A model generated the notes under the pieces. That model was not told the DNA's origin. It was given only the letters and a program-made list of their open reading frames with translations, and made no database searches. From Argyresthia goedartella (taxonomy: Eukaryota; Arthropoda; Insecta; Lepidoptera; Argyresthiidae): a stretch of DNA of 64,000 nucleotides. Below, in pieces: positions 19,979-31,946 of this stretch. The stretch is taken from positions 1,143,501-1,207,500 of the forward strand of contig OX463809.1 of assembly GCA_949825045.1 (NCBI GenBank), given 5' to 3'. Position 1 is the first letter of the stretch. Each line of letters opens with the position of its first letter. Position numbers and translations under genes: made by a program.

Positions 19979-21458
19979 GGGTGTGGTTGGACCGCTTCCA
20001 CACCTGGAGATTCCGGCCTTCGGTGGGGCAATTGATGAGTGGCCGTCATTCATCAATTTGTTCGATAGCCTGGTCCACGGTCGGGACGACCTGGACAGCG
20101 CCTACAAGTTGGCCCAGCTAGTGATCGCACTGCGGGGTGAACCGAAGGAGTTGGTCGGTCACCTAACGGTTACGGCGGGCAATTATGAGATTGCCCGGGT
20201 CATATTGTTTGACCGCTACCAGCACAAACGGCGGTTGGTTGATGCGCAGCTGGGGAAGCTGTTTAGCATACCAAGAGTAACCCGGGATGTTGACATCCGG
20301 GTACAGGTGCTCAACCCTGTGCTGGTGGCCACTAAGGCCCTTCAGAACCTTGGTCTGCCGGTAGACCAATGGTCATATATCGTATTATATATGGTTTTGT
20401 CACGGTTGCCTGCAGCTGTTCAAAGTCGGTTTGAACAGCTGCATGGGGGCAGTAGCTCGGAACTGCCCACGCTCGTCCAATTAACGGAGTTTTTAGAGGG
20501 TGAATGCAGGCGATGCGACACCATGGATTCGGAGGCCAGTGTGCAGCGCCAACCCGCGCGGATGCGGGAGGGGCCGCGCCCCCCACCCCCACGGGGGGGT
20601 GGTTGGTCAAAACAATTTGGCGTTTTGAGTGCCGCGCCGTCGGGTGACGGCTGTGCGCACTGCGACAGTGCCGGTCATGAGGTGACCAGTTGCGCCAACT
20701 TCAAGGCGCTCGGTGTGGCTGCCCGCAGGAAGGTGGTCTTCCGCCACCGATTGTGTTTCGGTTGTTTGGGGCCGCACCAGCTGAGCGAGTGCTCACGCGC
20801 GACCCCCTGTGAGTGCTGCGGTGGCAGGCACCACGTCGTGTTGTGCCTGAACCGGTCGGGCCCATCGGACGGTCACCAGGGCCGGACTCAGGTTGGTCGG
20901 TCACAGGGCCCAACCAGGGCCGGACCCAGTCCCCCTCCGGGCAACGGGAGTCACCAACGGGGTGATTGGGGTACCCGCGGACGGGACCCCCCCCCCCGAG
21001 GGGAAGGGGGCAGCGCGGGGGGTAACAGGCGGGATAGCCGGGGTTCGGTCGCCGCTGTCCAGGGCCAGCGAGGACTTCGGGCCGCTGGCTCACCGCGTGT
21101 TACGGGCGGGTGTCACATGGCACCTATGAGTGGCGCGAAGGCTGGGAGCCCACCACCTTCTGCGCCACCCTGCCCGTCGCTCTGGGAGGCGAACAGGGAG
21201 GCGAACAGTCGGATGTAGCCCCCATTCCTAGAGCGCCCCAGGTTGGATCCGCTCTCCCCCATCCATCCACGGTGGCCACCGGGCACACCGTACACCGTCC
21301 GGTATGGTCGGATACCGGGACAGCGAGGGGCCTATTATGCGGGTTGGGACCCCTTGATGTACATACGGTCTGATATGCCACCGGCATATCAGCAGCCGAG
21401 TTACTCCACGGCCGACGGAGGTCTCAGCGGGTTCGGATCCCGCGGAGGTTCCCGCTAG
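19979..21458 (+). CDS. BEL-2 Gag (capsid and zinc knuckles), ending in a conserved TAG
   Basis: The frame starts after the C run and carries the BEL capsid-like region ('PSFINLFDSLVHGRDDL', 'LRGEPKELVGHLTV'), then Cys/His zinc knuckles ('CAHCDSAGHEVTSC', 'CFGCLGPHQLSEC') and a Pro/Gly/Arg-rich tail. It packages the element RNA. An in-frame TAG at 21216-21218 is likely a nonsense mutation, because BEL-3 has a sense codon there. The frame continues in phase to a second TAG at 21456-21458 (context CGC TAG GGA), after which pol continues in the same frame. BEL-3 has a TAG at the same junction. Confidence 0.85.
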
Positions 21459-23290
21459 GGACACGCCGCCCACTTACAGGGTGCCGCCACTCCACAGACG
21501 GTCATGCTCCCCACCGCCTCTGTGATAGCGTGGAGTTCGGACGGCAAATCTTGTGTGGCACGAGCACTATTGGACTCGGGGGCCCAGGGGTGCTTAGTCT
21601 CGTGCAACCTTGTAAGACGGTTGGGCATTTCGGTAAGGGCACGTTCCATTCGGGGAATTGGGAACACGGAAGTCGGTTCCGTTAAGGGAGTATGTCGGAT
21701 TACTCTCTCGTCACGGGTGGATTCATCGGTGAATCTGACGGTCACGGCATTAGTCATGCCTAATGTGATGGGCTCACACCCTCACGTACGGTTGTCGCCC
21801 TCGGTGCGACAGTTGGTCGCTGGGTTGTCACTGGCTGACCCGGAGTTCGATATTCTGGGCCCAGTAGACATTTTACTGGGTGTCGATGCCTTGGGATACC
21901 TGTTAGTGCCAGGTGTCCACGTGTTGCAGGCGACTGGTCTGGTTTCGGTCAACACCAGACTGGGCCATGCGGTAATGGGTCCGGTCATGCCGGCTGCCCC
22001 ACGCCTAGCGACTCGTAGTCCCTTATTCGGTTCTGTACTCTCGGAGGTGATATAGAAGTTTTGGGAGGTGGAGGAACCACCTACGGTACGCCGGTTGGAC
22101 CCGGTTGAAGAAGAGTGTGAACAGTTTTATCGGAACAATACTGGTCGCCTTCGGTCAGGTCGATTTCTCACACGTCTTCCATTTCGGAGTGATCGCCCGC
22201 CGCTGGGCAGTTCACACCATGCAGCCGAGACGCGGCTTCTGTCGATGGAACGACGCATGAAGCGTGACGGGATTTTCCGGCAGAAGTCCGTCGACTTCAT
22301 GCGGGAATACGAGTCGCTCGGCCACATGTCGGTTTCGGGTATCGACTGGAAGCGTGAAGACCACTGCTTCCTGCCCGATCACGCGGTCTTGTGGACCCCG
22401 GAGGGCAAAATACGGGTAGTGTTCGATGGATCGGCATCAACATCTAACGGCATGAACCTGAACCAGTGTTTGCATTCAGGGCCGAAGTTGAATCATGACA
22501 TCGCGGATGTTATCACACGGTTCCGTCGACACAATGTTGTGTTTGTAGCTGACATCCGGATGATGTTTAGACAGACGGTCATTCACCCTGACGATAGACG
22601 GTATCAGCTGATACTGTGACGAGAGAGCCCAGATCAGCCCATCAGGGTGTACGAGCTGAACACCAACACGTACGGGCTACGGTCTAGTCCTTATTTGGCG
22701 ATTCGCACTCTACGGGAGTTAGCGGATCGAGAACGGTTAAATTTCCCTAGAGGAGCAGCGATCCTGGAGCAGGACCTCTACGTGGACGATATCTGTACCG
22801 GTGCAGATTCCGTGGAGGAGGCGCTCGCTCGACGGGACGAGCTAGTTGAGCTCTTACGGGGTGGAGGTTACGAGCTCCGGAAATGGATGTCGAACTCACC
22901 AGAGTTACTGACTGGTCTTCCGGATGACTATCAGCAGGATCCCCACATTGTTGAAAATTTGGAAAATCCAAATATGTTGTCGGTATTAGGCGTCCAGTAC
23001 CAGCCGGTGTCAGACATGTTCTCGTATCGGGTCGAGTTGGACTCCCCGAAGGTCTGGATGAAACGGAACGTCCTTTCAACAGTGGCTAGGACATTTGATC
23101 CAAACGGGTGGATCACCCCGGTAACATTTCAGCTCAAGTGTTTTATGCAGCAATTGTGGTCTGCTGAGCTGAAATGGGACGACCCGATCGGCGGGTCATT
23201 AAGCTCGGAGTGGGACTCGTTCTTTTCGACCCTCCCTGGCATTAATCGGATTTCACTGCCACGGAGGTTGGTCCCCACCAAACGATACCG
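21459..23290 (+). pseudogene. BEL-2 pol: protease and reverse transcriptase, with stops
   Basis: In phase with gag after the TAG. The aspartic protease motif 'ALLDSGAQGCLVS' is at about 21558-21600. The BEL linker 'EEPPTVRRLD' follows, then RT: 'RVVFDGSASTSNGMNLNQCL', 'VFVADIRMMFRQ' and the catalytic 'YVDD' at about 22775-22790. A TAG at 22053-22055 replaces the Gln found in BEL-3, and a TGA at 22617-22619 falls inside RT. Near 23286 the frame shifts just before RNase H. The lesions look like independent point changes; the flanking frames are otherwise clean. Confidence 0.88.
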
Positions 23291-25337
23291 CCACCCTGCA
23301 TGGGTTTTGCGATGCCTCGGAGAAGGGCTACGGAGCTGCGGTGTATCTGCGTACGGTCGACTCCTCGGGGGAGGTTGATGTGCGGTTGGTCATGGCCAAG
23401 AGCAAGGTTGCGCCGTTGCGCACTTGCCTGACCATTCCCAAGTTAGAGCTTTCGGGAGCGGCTCTCCTGACTCGTCTGCTCAACCACACGAAGACGGTTC
23501 TTCGTGGGTCAATAGCGTTGGAAGATACGGTCTACGCTTGGACGGACAGCCAGATCGTGTTATGCTGGCTGAAGGCTTCAGTTCACAAGCTGGAGATTTT
23601 TGTGGCGAATCGGGTTTCGCAGATTTTGACTTCGGAGGTTCCCTTGATCTGGAGACATGTTCCAGGGGAAATGAACCCAGCAGACTGTGCGTCTCGTGGG
23701 TGTCACGCTCCGGAGTTGGTTGGACATCCCTTGTGGTGGGGTCCAAAATGGTTGACTCAAGCCGAATCGGATTGGCCAATGAGTCCACGCGTTACCACGG
23801 CGAACGGCACCTTGACAGTCGGTGTCTGTACGACGCAACCAGAGCCGGAAGAGGAGTTCAGCCTGCTGGAACGGTACAGCTCGCTCGACAAGCTGGTCAA
23901 TGTGACCGCCTGGATCTGCCGATTTGCGCGGAATTATCGGAATTCTGAGGCGCAACGAGTGCGGACACAGGTCCTGACACCACGGGAACGGAACCATGCG
24001 TTGTTCGCATTGGTACGGAACGTGCAGACGGTGCACTTTAAGTCCGAATTGGACATTCTGAGACGCGGACGCGTCCAACTGAAGGGAGCTGTGGCTCGGC
24101 TCAACCCGTTCATTGACCCTCAAGGATTGCTGAGGGTAGGAGGTCGGCTGCGGAATGCCAACCTGCCTTATGCGGCTCGCCACCCGTTCTTACTCCCTAG
24201 GAAAGGGAAGTTGGTCGAACTGTTGATACAGGATCGACACATTCGGAATGGGCATGTCGGATGCCACGCCTTGATGGCGTTTCTCCAGCGCGAGTTCTGG
24301 ATTCTATCGGGACGACGCTTAGTGCGTAGCGTCGTATTTCGGTGCCTGCCTTGTTATCGGGCCAAGGCGGCTACGATGCAGCCCCAGATGGGCGATTTGC
24401 CCTCGGATAGGGTTAACGAAATCCGGCCCTTTGCGGGTGTCGGAACGGATTTCGCGGGACCATTCATGGTCAAGTCTTCACAGCTTCGGAACGCCAGATT
24501 AGTGAAGGCATACCTGTGCGTCTTCGTGTGCTTGGCCACGAAGGCAGTCCACTTGGAGGTGGTCAGTGACCTCACTACGGAGGCATTTATCGCATGTCTC
24601 GATCGGTTCGTCTCACGAAGAGGCCTCCCGACATTAATCCGTTCGGACAACGGCACAAATTTTGTCGGAGCCAGGCGATATCTGCAGGAGGTCACTCAAT
24701 TCCTGAACGGTAACCAGGACGCCATCGGTACGGCTTGCTCCCGACGAGGGATTGAATGGGTTTTCAGTCCGCCGGGATGTCCTCATTGGGGAGGGATATT
24801 TGAGGCTGCGGTTAAATCGGCTAAGTCGCACCTGACGAGGATCATCGGTGAGACCTCTCTACGCTTTGAAGAGCTTGCGACGCTGTTCTGTAAAATTGAA
24901 ATGACACTGAACTCGCGTCCGTTGTGCCCGCTCAGTTCGGATCCAAATGATTTGGAAGCGTTGACGCCGGGTCACTTCCTGATAGACAGCCCCTTAACGC
25001 CCTGCCAGAGTACCCATTCGGTGATGCTAAGTTAAGTCGGTTAACTAGGTGGCAGATGTTGCAGCAGATGGCTCAAGATTTTTGGAAACGGTGGTCCCTT
25101 GAGTACTTGCACATCTTGCAGCAGCGCCTTAAGTGGACTGACCGGACGAGCCCCCCTCAAGTCGGTGATTTGGTGCTGATTAAGGATGCGAACCTGCCAT
25201 CATTGAGATGGAGACGAGGACGGATCGTCAATTTGCACACGGGTCGGGATGGCACGCCTCGATCAGCAGAAGTCAAGGTGGGGGACTCGGTCCTCAAGAG
25301 AGCGGTCGCAACACTTTCTCGCCTTCCTATTGATTAG
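23287..25337 (+). pseudogene. BEL-2 pol: RNase H and integrase, with one frameshift
   Basis: The frame from about 23290 to 25035 carries RNase H ('IPKLELSGAALLTRLL', 'AWTDSQIVLCWL') and integrase (zinc domain 'HIRNGHVGCHAL' and 'CLPCYRAKA'; DDE core 'GVGTDFAGPF', 'IRSDNGTNFVGARR', 'CPHWGGIFEAAVKSAK'). A one-base loss near 24983 moves the C-terminal integrase domain into the frame of 25056-25337 ('WKRWSLEYLHILQQRL', 'VGDLVLIKD'). This is homologous to BEL-3 40143-42554 along its whole length. Confidence 0.9.
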
Positions 25338-25354
25338 GGACAGGTTCGGGCCTG

Positions 25355-25368
25355 TCCGGGCGGGTGAC
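25355..25368 (+). promoter_or_regulatory. BEL-2 putative polypurine tract region
   Basis: 'CCGGGCGGGTGAC' directly precedes the 3' LTR. The same 'CCGGGCGGGTGA' precedes the 3' LTR of BEL-3 (minus strand, 40112-40123), so it is conserved between the two, as expected for the plus-strand primer. Confidence 0.6.
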
Positions 25369-25946
25369 TGTTTAATATTTATGCTTTGGAAACGCACCGG
25401 TTTTTTGTTGCGCGAATCGATCGCGAGTAATCGGCACATCACTAGCGAAAACGGCACTAGCAGCTGTCACTCGTACCGGAACGAGATGTAAAATTGGAGG
25501 TTATCTTTACTCTTGGTCTTGTCTCATCGGTGAGAACATAACATGGCGGCTCGGGCCCCGTGGCATTGATGGTATTTCGGTGTACCAATTATCATACAAG
25601 CATCGGGCCTGGTCAGAGTGTAAATCTGCATCGTCGGGAAATAAGTAGATTCACGTCATCGGTTGAGTGATTTGTGTTGTGAAGCACATAGTCGTATCGG
25701 CGGCGACTCCACGTGCCGCCAGCAGCGCGCCGGCGACGGCGTCGGACAGCGACGGCAAGGATTCAATCCATTTCCTATCCCAACTGTGCCCCCTTTCCCG
25801 AATTCCTGTCTCGAATCGAGCCTTCAATCTCCTGTCTACGGTGACAAGGTAATAAACAAAATTCATCACTTCTTTTCTCTCACGTGTGCGCAAAGGCACA
25901 CCCCCTTCGGGATTCCACGCCGTTCGGTAGGCGTGGGAAGTTAACA
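25369..25946 (+). repeat. BEL-2 3' LTR
   Basis: 578 bp, TGTTTAAT...GTTAACA, paired with 18361-18939. The right TSD ACCGA follows at 25947-25951. Confidence 0.95.
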
Positions 25947-25951
25947 ACCGA

Positions 25952-27355
25952 GATATTATTATTTTGTATAGATTTACATTTATTTCCAGTTTTGTTGTAA
26001 ATAGCCGGACAAAAACCGACGCTTTGCAGACCAATATTTTTCAGAAACAAGACACACCTCAGAACTGACATTAAGACTATTTGTATCGTATTGATCTAGC
26101 TAGACTATCAGATTTTGAATTATAACGAGGATGTCACTTTTCGGCGCGTTTCCTCATACTGTGCGTTTCTATTCATTTTCGAAATCCAGCGTGCCACCCC
26201 GTCCAGCGAGGCTCAAGTGTGGCATGAAGGCATATGCGGCTGTCCCGCGGCAACTGACAGTCGCCATTATGTGAAATCACGCCCTGACTACTCCGAACAC
26301 GGGTATCGCGAGATTATCTAAATAACTTTGATAGTACTGACCCGCGTTCGAAGTGTGCGTACAGCGTCGTCGTGAAGTAAGAGGCATAAAGGCGTCAAAA
26401 CGCGCTTGATAATCGATTAAATCATTTATCTTCTTTGAGGTTAAATTACTTACCCTTATTATTAAACCGCCTATTTCTTGTACGGCGTAGCTGTTGACGG
26501 GGCAGAAGCAGAACATCCGCACTGAAACATATGTAAAGCAATCGATAGATTTTTTTGTTATAAAACTTTCTGGTTATGTAGTGTATGGTCTATACTATCA
26601 AACTCAAATTCATTTTTTTATTGTAAGTAGGCAAAAATAAAGCATTTTTACAAATCAGACACTTATTTAACAAGAAAAAAAAATATAATCAAGTAAATTA
26701 ATGAGTAACTAACTGAATATAGTTTAAGTTTGAAAAAGGAAATTTCCCTTTCAAGTGGTGATTCATGGCTGAATCTCACACAGGAAAAGGAAACTCCATT
26801 AACTCTACCAGTGCCACAGATTAGATAATGTTGCTCCACGATTGCACGCACACCGAGAAGTGAGAACGCTGTACCAACCGCGCGACGTTCGTCTGCTAAT
26901 CTGTTTACATCACTAAGTGTACGTGCTAGGGTTGCACAAAGATGACAAAGTGAAATAAAAGATCTAAAGTGATTAAATTATTTATTGCTGATCAAATATG
27001 TTTTCATTACTCATACTCTGAAAGGGGGTCATTGTTCATCCAGGCACCGTGCTGAAAGTGGCACATGCCTGCTCTAAAGCAGAAAAGTATTAAAAAATAT
27101 ATATATGAATCGTAGTTTATATTGAAGAACGCAATGGTAGTAACCTATACAGCCATAAAACGGAAGTATTTTTTTAATGTTATGCTCAAAGTAAAAGACA
27201 TCAACGGGGGCACCGAAATTACTTTTTTTATGAGTAGAATTTTTAAACTTGAGTTTGTTGTTTGTTTTTTAATAAAATAATTTTGATTTCAAGTGACTTT
27301 GTTTTTAATAAAATAATTTTGATTTTAACTGGCTTGTGTTTACTTTCCTCGTATT
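25952..27355. other. Intergenic, no supported gene
   Basis: AT-rich with scattered short frames. A 'TTTTAATAAAATAATTTTGATT' type segment is duplicated at about 27268-27325. Nothing else recognised. Confidence 0.5.
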
Positions 27356-27358
27356 CGT

Positions 27359-27490
27359 AATGAAAAGTAGAGTGTTTTACTCGGGTGATAGCACCCATTT
27401 CTGCCTCGAACTATTGGCGCTTTCACTTCGTTCGAGCGCCAAAACATCTCGTCAGGAATGGGTGACTTTCAGCCCTCGGTTAACAATCTA
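27359..27490 (+). repeat. Fold-back repeat, copy 1
   Basis: Starts 'AATGAAAAGTAGAGTGTTTT' and ends near 'CCCTCGGTTAACAATCTACT'. The two halves are roughly inverted (AGTAGAGTGTT...CGGGTGA against CACCC...AATCTACT), with a 'GGCGCTTTCACTTCG/CGAGCGCC' hairpin in the centre. Copy 2 is at 28224-28345. Confidence 0.7.
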
Positions 27491-28034
27491 CTATTTAATT
27501 TGAGTGAGTACACGCTACTCAACTCGTGACCTTGAGCGAGAGACGAGGCCCCGCCAATGCTTCGGAAATACGCCCGTCACAGAAGATACCACCAAGAAAC
27601 TCTAAAGGGATGTAATTTTTTTTTGCCACAATGTAATATATAAAAAAATATCTAATCAAATGACGATATTATACCATGGTATCTATAAGTGCCAATAAGA
27701 TGTCCTAAAATAAAAGAACACAAAATAAATAAAATTAAATAAAAAAATCTGTAACGAACCTAACTTATGAGAAACCAGACTGGACCATGGACTGGATCAC
27801 CATATCTAATGCAAAATTTTCTTTTTTCCTTTTAACGATTTGCCACGGAGTCGATTATAATTGAGTTACGTCATATTATTAAAAAAACAAAACGTTTTTT
27901 AAACTTTTCGAATGTTGGCAATATGTGTATTTAAACTTTTTTCAGAATGTAGTAAAAAAAAGAATGTAAGTTTGCAATCGAAAAGGCGGGAACACGAGAA
28001 TAAATATAAATACCGTGTCTTTTTTTGGTTAAAA

Positions 28035-28216
28035 ATGGTTTCGCAAAGTGATTCCACTGACATGGACATTGATTGAACTCCCGATGAGATAAAAGAACAG
28101 GCAAAAGCTGTTGTTCACAATTTATTACCGTTGTGCTCTAAGGAGAGATATCTTAAGGCATACAAACATTTCATGAACTGGAGCTCTGCTAAAAATGTCA
28201 AGTCCCTGTTTTCCTG
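28035..28216 (+). pseudogene. Crypton-like tyrosine recombinase N-terminal fragment
   Basis: A single frame from ATG reads 'MVSQSDSTDMDID', a TGA, then 'TPDEIKEQAKAVVHNLL' and 'SKERYLKAYKHFMNWSSAKN', and ends at a stop where the fold-back repeat at 28224 begins. The 'SKERYLKAYxxFMNW' pattern matches the N-terminal SAM-like domain of the many insect Crypton/phage-integrase-like proteins, which recombine DNA with a catalytic Tyr (recognised by eye, not searched). The catalytic domain is absent. The internal stop and the truncation make it a dead fragment. Confidence 0.6.
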
Positions 28217-28223
28217 AAAGTCG

Positions 28224-28345
28224 AAATGAAAAGTAGAGTGTTTAACTCGGGTGAAAGTAACCCATTTCATCCTCGAACTATTGGTGCTTGGACGAGCTCG
28301 GGTGAAATGGGTCACTTCCCACCCTTGGTTATCAATCTACTGTTG
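28224..28345 (+). repeat. Fold-back repeat, copy 2
   Basis: 'AATGAAAAGTAGAGTGTTTA' through 'CTTGGTTATCAATCTACTG', matching 27359-27490. It abuts the 3' end of the recombinase fragment and probably truncated it on insertion. Confidence 0.7.
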
Positions 28346-29135
28346 TCTCCTCTCCTCTATAAGTTATGTTTATCTTATATGGAAGCACGGTAGTGTACCC
28401 GCCCAGACTAGCACTATCAATTCCAACCTTTTCTCGATACTAAATTATAACATGAATTTTAGTTGCTATGAGCTGGTTGGGTGTAGGTTACCTAATTTGA
28501 ATTAAAACTTAGAATCCGGCCACCGGCTTTTAGATGTAAGGGTGTTTTTAGTTTATAGATACCATTCTTATTAAGCTCATATTTTTATCTAAATTCTAAA
28601 AACCATATTCTAACCTCAAAACAGGTAACATCACAAGACTGATTTCACACTCAATTGATATTCCAGGTGATGAACACAAGCTCCGCTGGCTGCACACTTT
28701 CTAAACTAACCTAACCTACAGGTTTCGCCCTAAATTTGTGTTTTTTCGATCGTTTAAAGATGTCACATTACCAAATGAAAAAAAAAAACACGCCTGTCGT
28801 TCAGAACACGATACTAGCAGGTTAAGGTATAGCGGTCCAGCCCTATCACATCCTCACTACAGTATGAGAAGGATAACATGATGCTAGACGAGTGTCAGCC
28901 TTAGCCTGTTAGTGAGGGGTTAGTGCTTAAAAACTTTGATTAATCAAATGAATCGATACACTCTTCAAAGAGTTGTGAATTGGATGCAGCAAATTTGGAT
29001 AGATTTTGACGTTCTTTTTTCAATTTCGTTTCTTTCCGATTGTTTTGGTAACATCCCTAGTGTTTAAAAAGTGGATTTTAGGATGTTTTAGGTTATCTGT
29101 CATACCAAAGATTTTATGGATCATAGATGTCACTT
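28346..29135. other. No supported gene
   Basis: Intergenic, AT-rich; nothing recognised on either strand. Confidence 0.5.
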
Positions 29136-29149
29136 ACAACGATGGATGG

Positions 29150-29259
29150 ATAGGTCACCTTCTCTCCCACAGTGGTCCAATGTAGAGAAGAGGCAAAATT
29201 GACGTTTGCTAAGTATAGTAAATATCTACAGTAATAAAGTACTTTGACTTTGACTTTGA
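29150..29259 (+). mobile_element. LINE 3' end with TTTGAC tail
   Basis: 'TCTCCCACAGTGGTCCAATG', 'GAGAAGAGGCAAAA', 'ATATCTACAGTAATAAAG', then three or four TTTGAC units. A second copy of the same end is at about 53760-53855. The repeat tail is typical of a non-LTR retrotransposon 3' end. The MITE copy 2 starts directly at the end of this tail. Confidence 0.65.
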
Positions 29260-29554
29260 CACCGTAAGATAGTCAAAACTGTTAGTTGATAAACTAACGT
29301 TGTTTTTCTCGTTAGTTGGTCAATTATCGACAAATAGTAAACTGTAGAGTACTGCTTACTATATGACGCGTTAGTTGATAAACTTGTTTAAACTTGAATT
29401 GCCAGGGCAAACACTGCGGGAGCTTAGGTGAAGACTAGAGGGGGCGAGCGCAGCGAAGTCCCGAATAGTCTTCGTGTTAGGTTGACATGCAAGAACAAAA
29501 TAAAATCAACTAACGCGTTAGTTTATCAACTAACGGTTTTGTTTTACTTACGGT
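29260..29554. mobile_element. MITE-like DNA element, copy 2, intact
   Basis: About 295 bp with terminal inverted repeats of about 40 bp: left 'CACCGTAAGATAGTCAAAAC', right the complement ending 'CTTACGGTG'. The inner TIR parts 'GTTAGTTGATAAACTAACG' are themselves palindromic. The centre has the shared core ('AGCTTAGGTGAAGACTAGAG', a GC hairpin, 'GTCTTCGTGTTAGGTTGACA'). It is noncoding and would need a transposase from elsewhere. No clear target-site duplication. Confidence 0.78.
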
Positions 29555-29624
29555 GACAGATATACGTGGCAACTTGATTATGACGTAGTGTGGATTCATA
29601 ATTTCCTAATTTATTTATTGCAAA

Positions 29625-29750
29625 CAAATGGTATAAAAAAGAGTTACATAAAAATAGTGTACAAAGGCGAGCTTATTTCTAATAAGAGATCTCTTCCAGC
29701 AAACCAAGTTAAAGTGGGAAATGTTGATTGCTGAGCAGGGGTAGACCTAT
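29625..29750 (-). mobile_element. LINE 3' end, minus strand
   Basis: 'GTACAAAGGCGAGCTTATTT' and 'AAGAGATCTCTTCCAGCAAA' are the complement of the LINE 3' end seen at 16560-16730. Confidence 0.65.
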
Positions 29751-30542
29751 GTGAACAACAATATGACGTGCAAACCAGTACTTACATAAATATTAATAAA
29801 TTAATTAAAATATATAATTACTGTAATTATATACTAAATACTTATAATATAATACAAACTGTATGTAAATATAAAACTAATGGATCTGACTGGACTGGAT
29901 CTTGTTTCAAATATAAACAGGAAAGTAATGGAAAAAGTCATATCAATTTCCAATTTATACAATACAATACATTTTATCTGGTCTTCCTTACTACTATGAA
30001 ACATTGTATGTAGAAAATAGATTTCTTTGATATACGTGGTGTTCATCATAGACGCTTTTTTAAATCTTTATTTAAAAAGCTTAGTAAATTTTACTAGTAT
30101 GACTGTCGCTCTTTAGGAGAAAAGTTAAACCCTAAAAATAAAAAGAGAGCAATAACAACAAATTCTACCTACATGAGTTGATTATATCTTTGGTGTATTT
30201 GAGGGTTAAAGATAACCTGAATACTATAACAAAATGCTGAAAATATTGGAAAACACTTTCCTGAAGTCAACATGGGAACAATAGATTTCAATAGGTCCAG
30301 GCGTTAGGACCTGTGAGTGGCTACCCAGCTCAATAATACCTAGAAGGTACTACAGCCGTATCGCTTAAGGCGATACGTATTGTCGAATACCAATCTTTAT
30401 AGTGCTGTTCCTGAAAGTTCCTGATAGTTTATATGCTATCAATATCATTTTTCTGCAACCTGTGCTTAAAAACATTACATGTCACTATACCAAAAAAAAA
30501 ACGAGATAGATGTTGTTTCACCCAACACTGGCTATTTCTTGT
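29751..30542. other. AT-rich flank of the Gypsy insertion, no supported gene
   Basis: No gene recognised. A 21-bp palindrome ('CGTATCGCTTAAGGCGATAC' and one more base) lies at about 30357-30377. GTAC at 30543-30546 is the left TSD of the Gypsy-like element. Confidence 0.5.
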
Positions 30543-30546
30543 GTAC

Positions 30547-30899
30547 TGTAAGGTTCGATATTTGTTTATGCGATTATATTGTATACGGGCCTCTTTAGAG
30601 TGGGTGTCACTTTGACACTGTTACTTATTTTGTAATTTTAAAAAGAAAGAGTCTTGGATGTTTGAAGTCACTGTGACACACTTCACCGTAGGCTTCGGCC
30701 AATGACTGATCTAAATTTTATAGTTAGGATTAGCTTAATGGCTATCGAGCCAGTTGTGGATCCCTTTTATAAAAAGTGTAAACTAAAGAAATAAAAACCA
30801 ATCAGTTATTACCAAAGTCTTTATAATTGAACTTGCTAGCCCTACAGATTAGGTAGGCAATTATAACCGTATAGTGCTGAAAGCATTGAAAGTACTACA
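30547..30899 (+). repeat. Gypsy-like 5' LTR
   Basis: 353 bp, TGTAAGGTTCG...AGTACTACA. Immediately downstream 'TGGCGGAGGCGCC' at 30901 starts with TGG and is a candidate primer-binding site. Confidence 0.92.
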
Positions 30900-31181
30900 T
30901 TGGCGGAGGCGCCAAACGAACCGGAGAAATAGGAAGACTGCTTCAGAAGGAAGGTGACGTCATAAGAAGTGGCGTAATAGAAGAGGATAGTGATCGTCGA
31001 TCCAGACCTTGAAGAATCGAGGAAGGATCGAATGTGCATTGGGAAGTATATTTCTGCACTTAAGTTTTTTATTAAGGAATTACCTCGACCTGCCAAGCGA
31101 GTGAGGTATCGAATAGGAAAATATTGTGGGTAGATTTTTATAGCGGCGGACATTTTGTGAAAAATTTTATGAAATTATTTC

Positions 31182-31617
31182 ATGATGGAGGATTTGTCAA
31201 CTTGTTTTTCGGGGAGTCCTCCGGAGTCCTTTGAAGACTTTTTAGAAGACTTCAGAGATGCTGCATCGAGGAAGAAATTTATATCGTCGGAGGAATTAAA
31301 AATATTATTTCCTTCATATTTAAAAGGTATTTAAAAGGAGCCTTATATTTTTTTAGGGAAATTAGGGGCAGTGCCCAGACATTTGACGAGGTGGTGAATA
31401 AATTTAGTGAGGAATTTGGAAGCACAGACTTTGCAGAGAAGTTCTACAATGCCAAGCAAGAGAAAAGAAGTTTGTTGGACTACTTCCATTATTTAGGGGA
31501 CCAGGCGAGGAAGGCTAGAGTTAGCAAAGATGATATTTTTATAACGCAATTTTTAAGAGGATTGCAAAACCATCTTAGAAATAAATTAATGTTGAGCCAT
31601 TTTGTAGATAAGTAGGC
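31182..31617 (+). pseudogene. Gypsy-like Gag fragment
   Basis: Begins 'MMEDLSTCFSGSPPESFEDF' and continues 'EVVNKFSEEFGSTDFAEKFY' and 'QEKRSLLDYFHYLGDQARKA', a retrotransposon Gag-like helical region. An 11-bp tandem duplication (TATTTAAAAGG twice, about 31317-31338) shifts the frame. A TAG at about 31613-31615 ends it. No zinc knuckle is visible; a G-rich run follows at about 31731-31748. Confidence 0.75.
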
Positions 31618-31946
31618 GCTAAGGGCAGTATTGGTACAGATGGAGAAATTAAGTCCGGGGAAGTGATGATAATGTGAATGTGTTTAGGAACCCGGCAACT
31701 TTAGGACCGAATTTGGCCCAGTGCAATAGGGGGAGGGGGGGGGGGGGGAGACAGGCTGAATGTTTCGCCGTCGGCAAGTGGTCAGGAACCACATATTAGA
31801 CCTAGTACTAATAATTATGATTTTCGTCCTAGGCAAGCGGATTTTACAACGCGTCGTCGCTAGAGGCCGATAGCGGTGACCAGGCTGACCTGTGGAATGA
31901 GGGCCTCAGACGAGCTCAGCAGCGTAGCACAGAAGCGAAACGACCA

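Larger units (their letters stand above)
18361..25946 (+). mobile_element. BEL/Pao LTR retrotransposon BEL-2
   Basis: Full-length plus-strand element with LTRs at 18361-18939 and 25369-25946, flanked by the exact 5-bp duplication ACCGA (18356-18360 and 25947-25951). It has a long leader of about 690 bp, gag, protease, RT, RNase H and integrase. The LTRs differ at about eight positions by eye. The coding region has several breaks (frame change in a C17 run at about 19960, stops at 21216, 22053 and 22617, frameshifts near 23286 and 24983), so this copy cannot make full Pol. Its proteins are close to those of BEL-3 and more distant from BEL-1. Confidence 0.95.
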
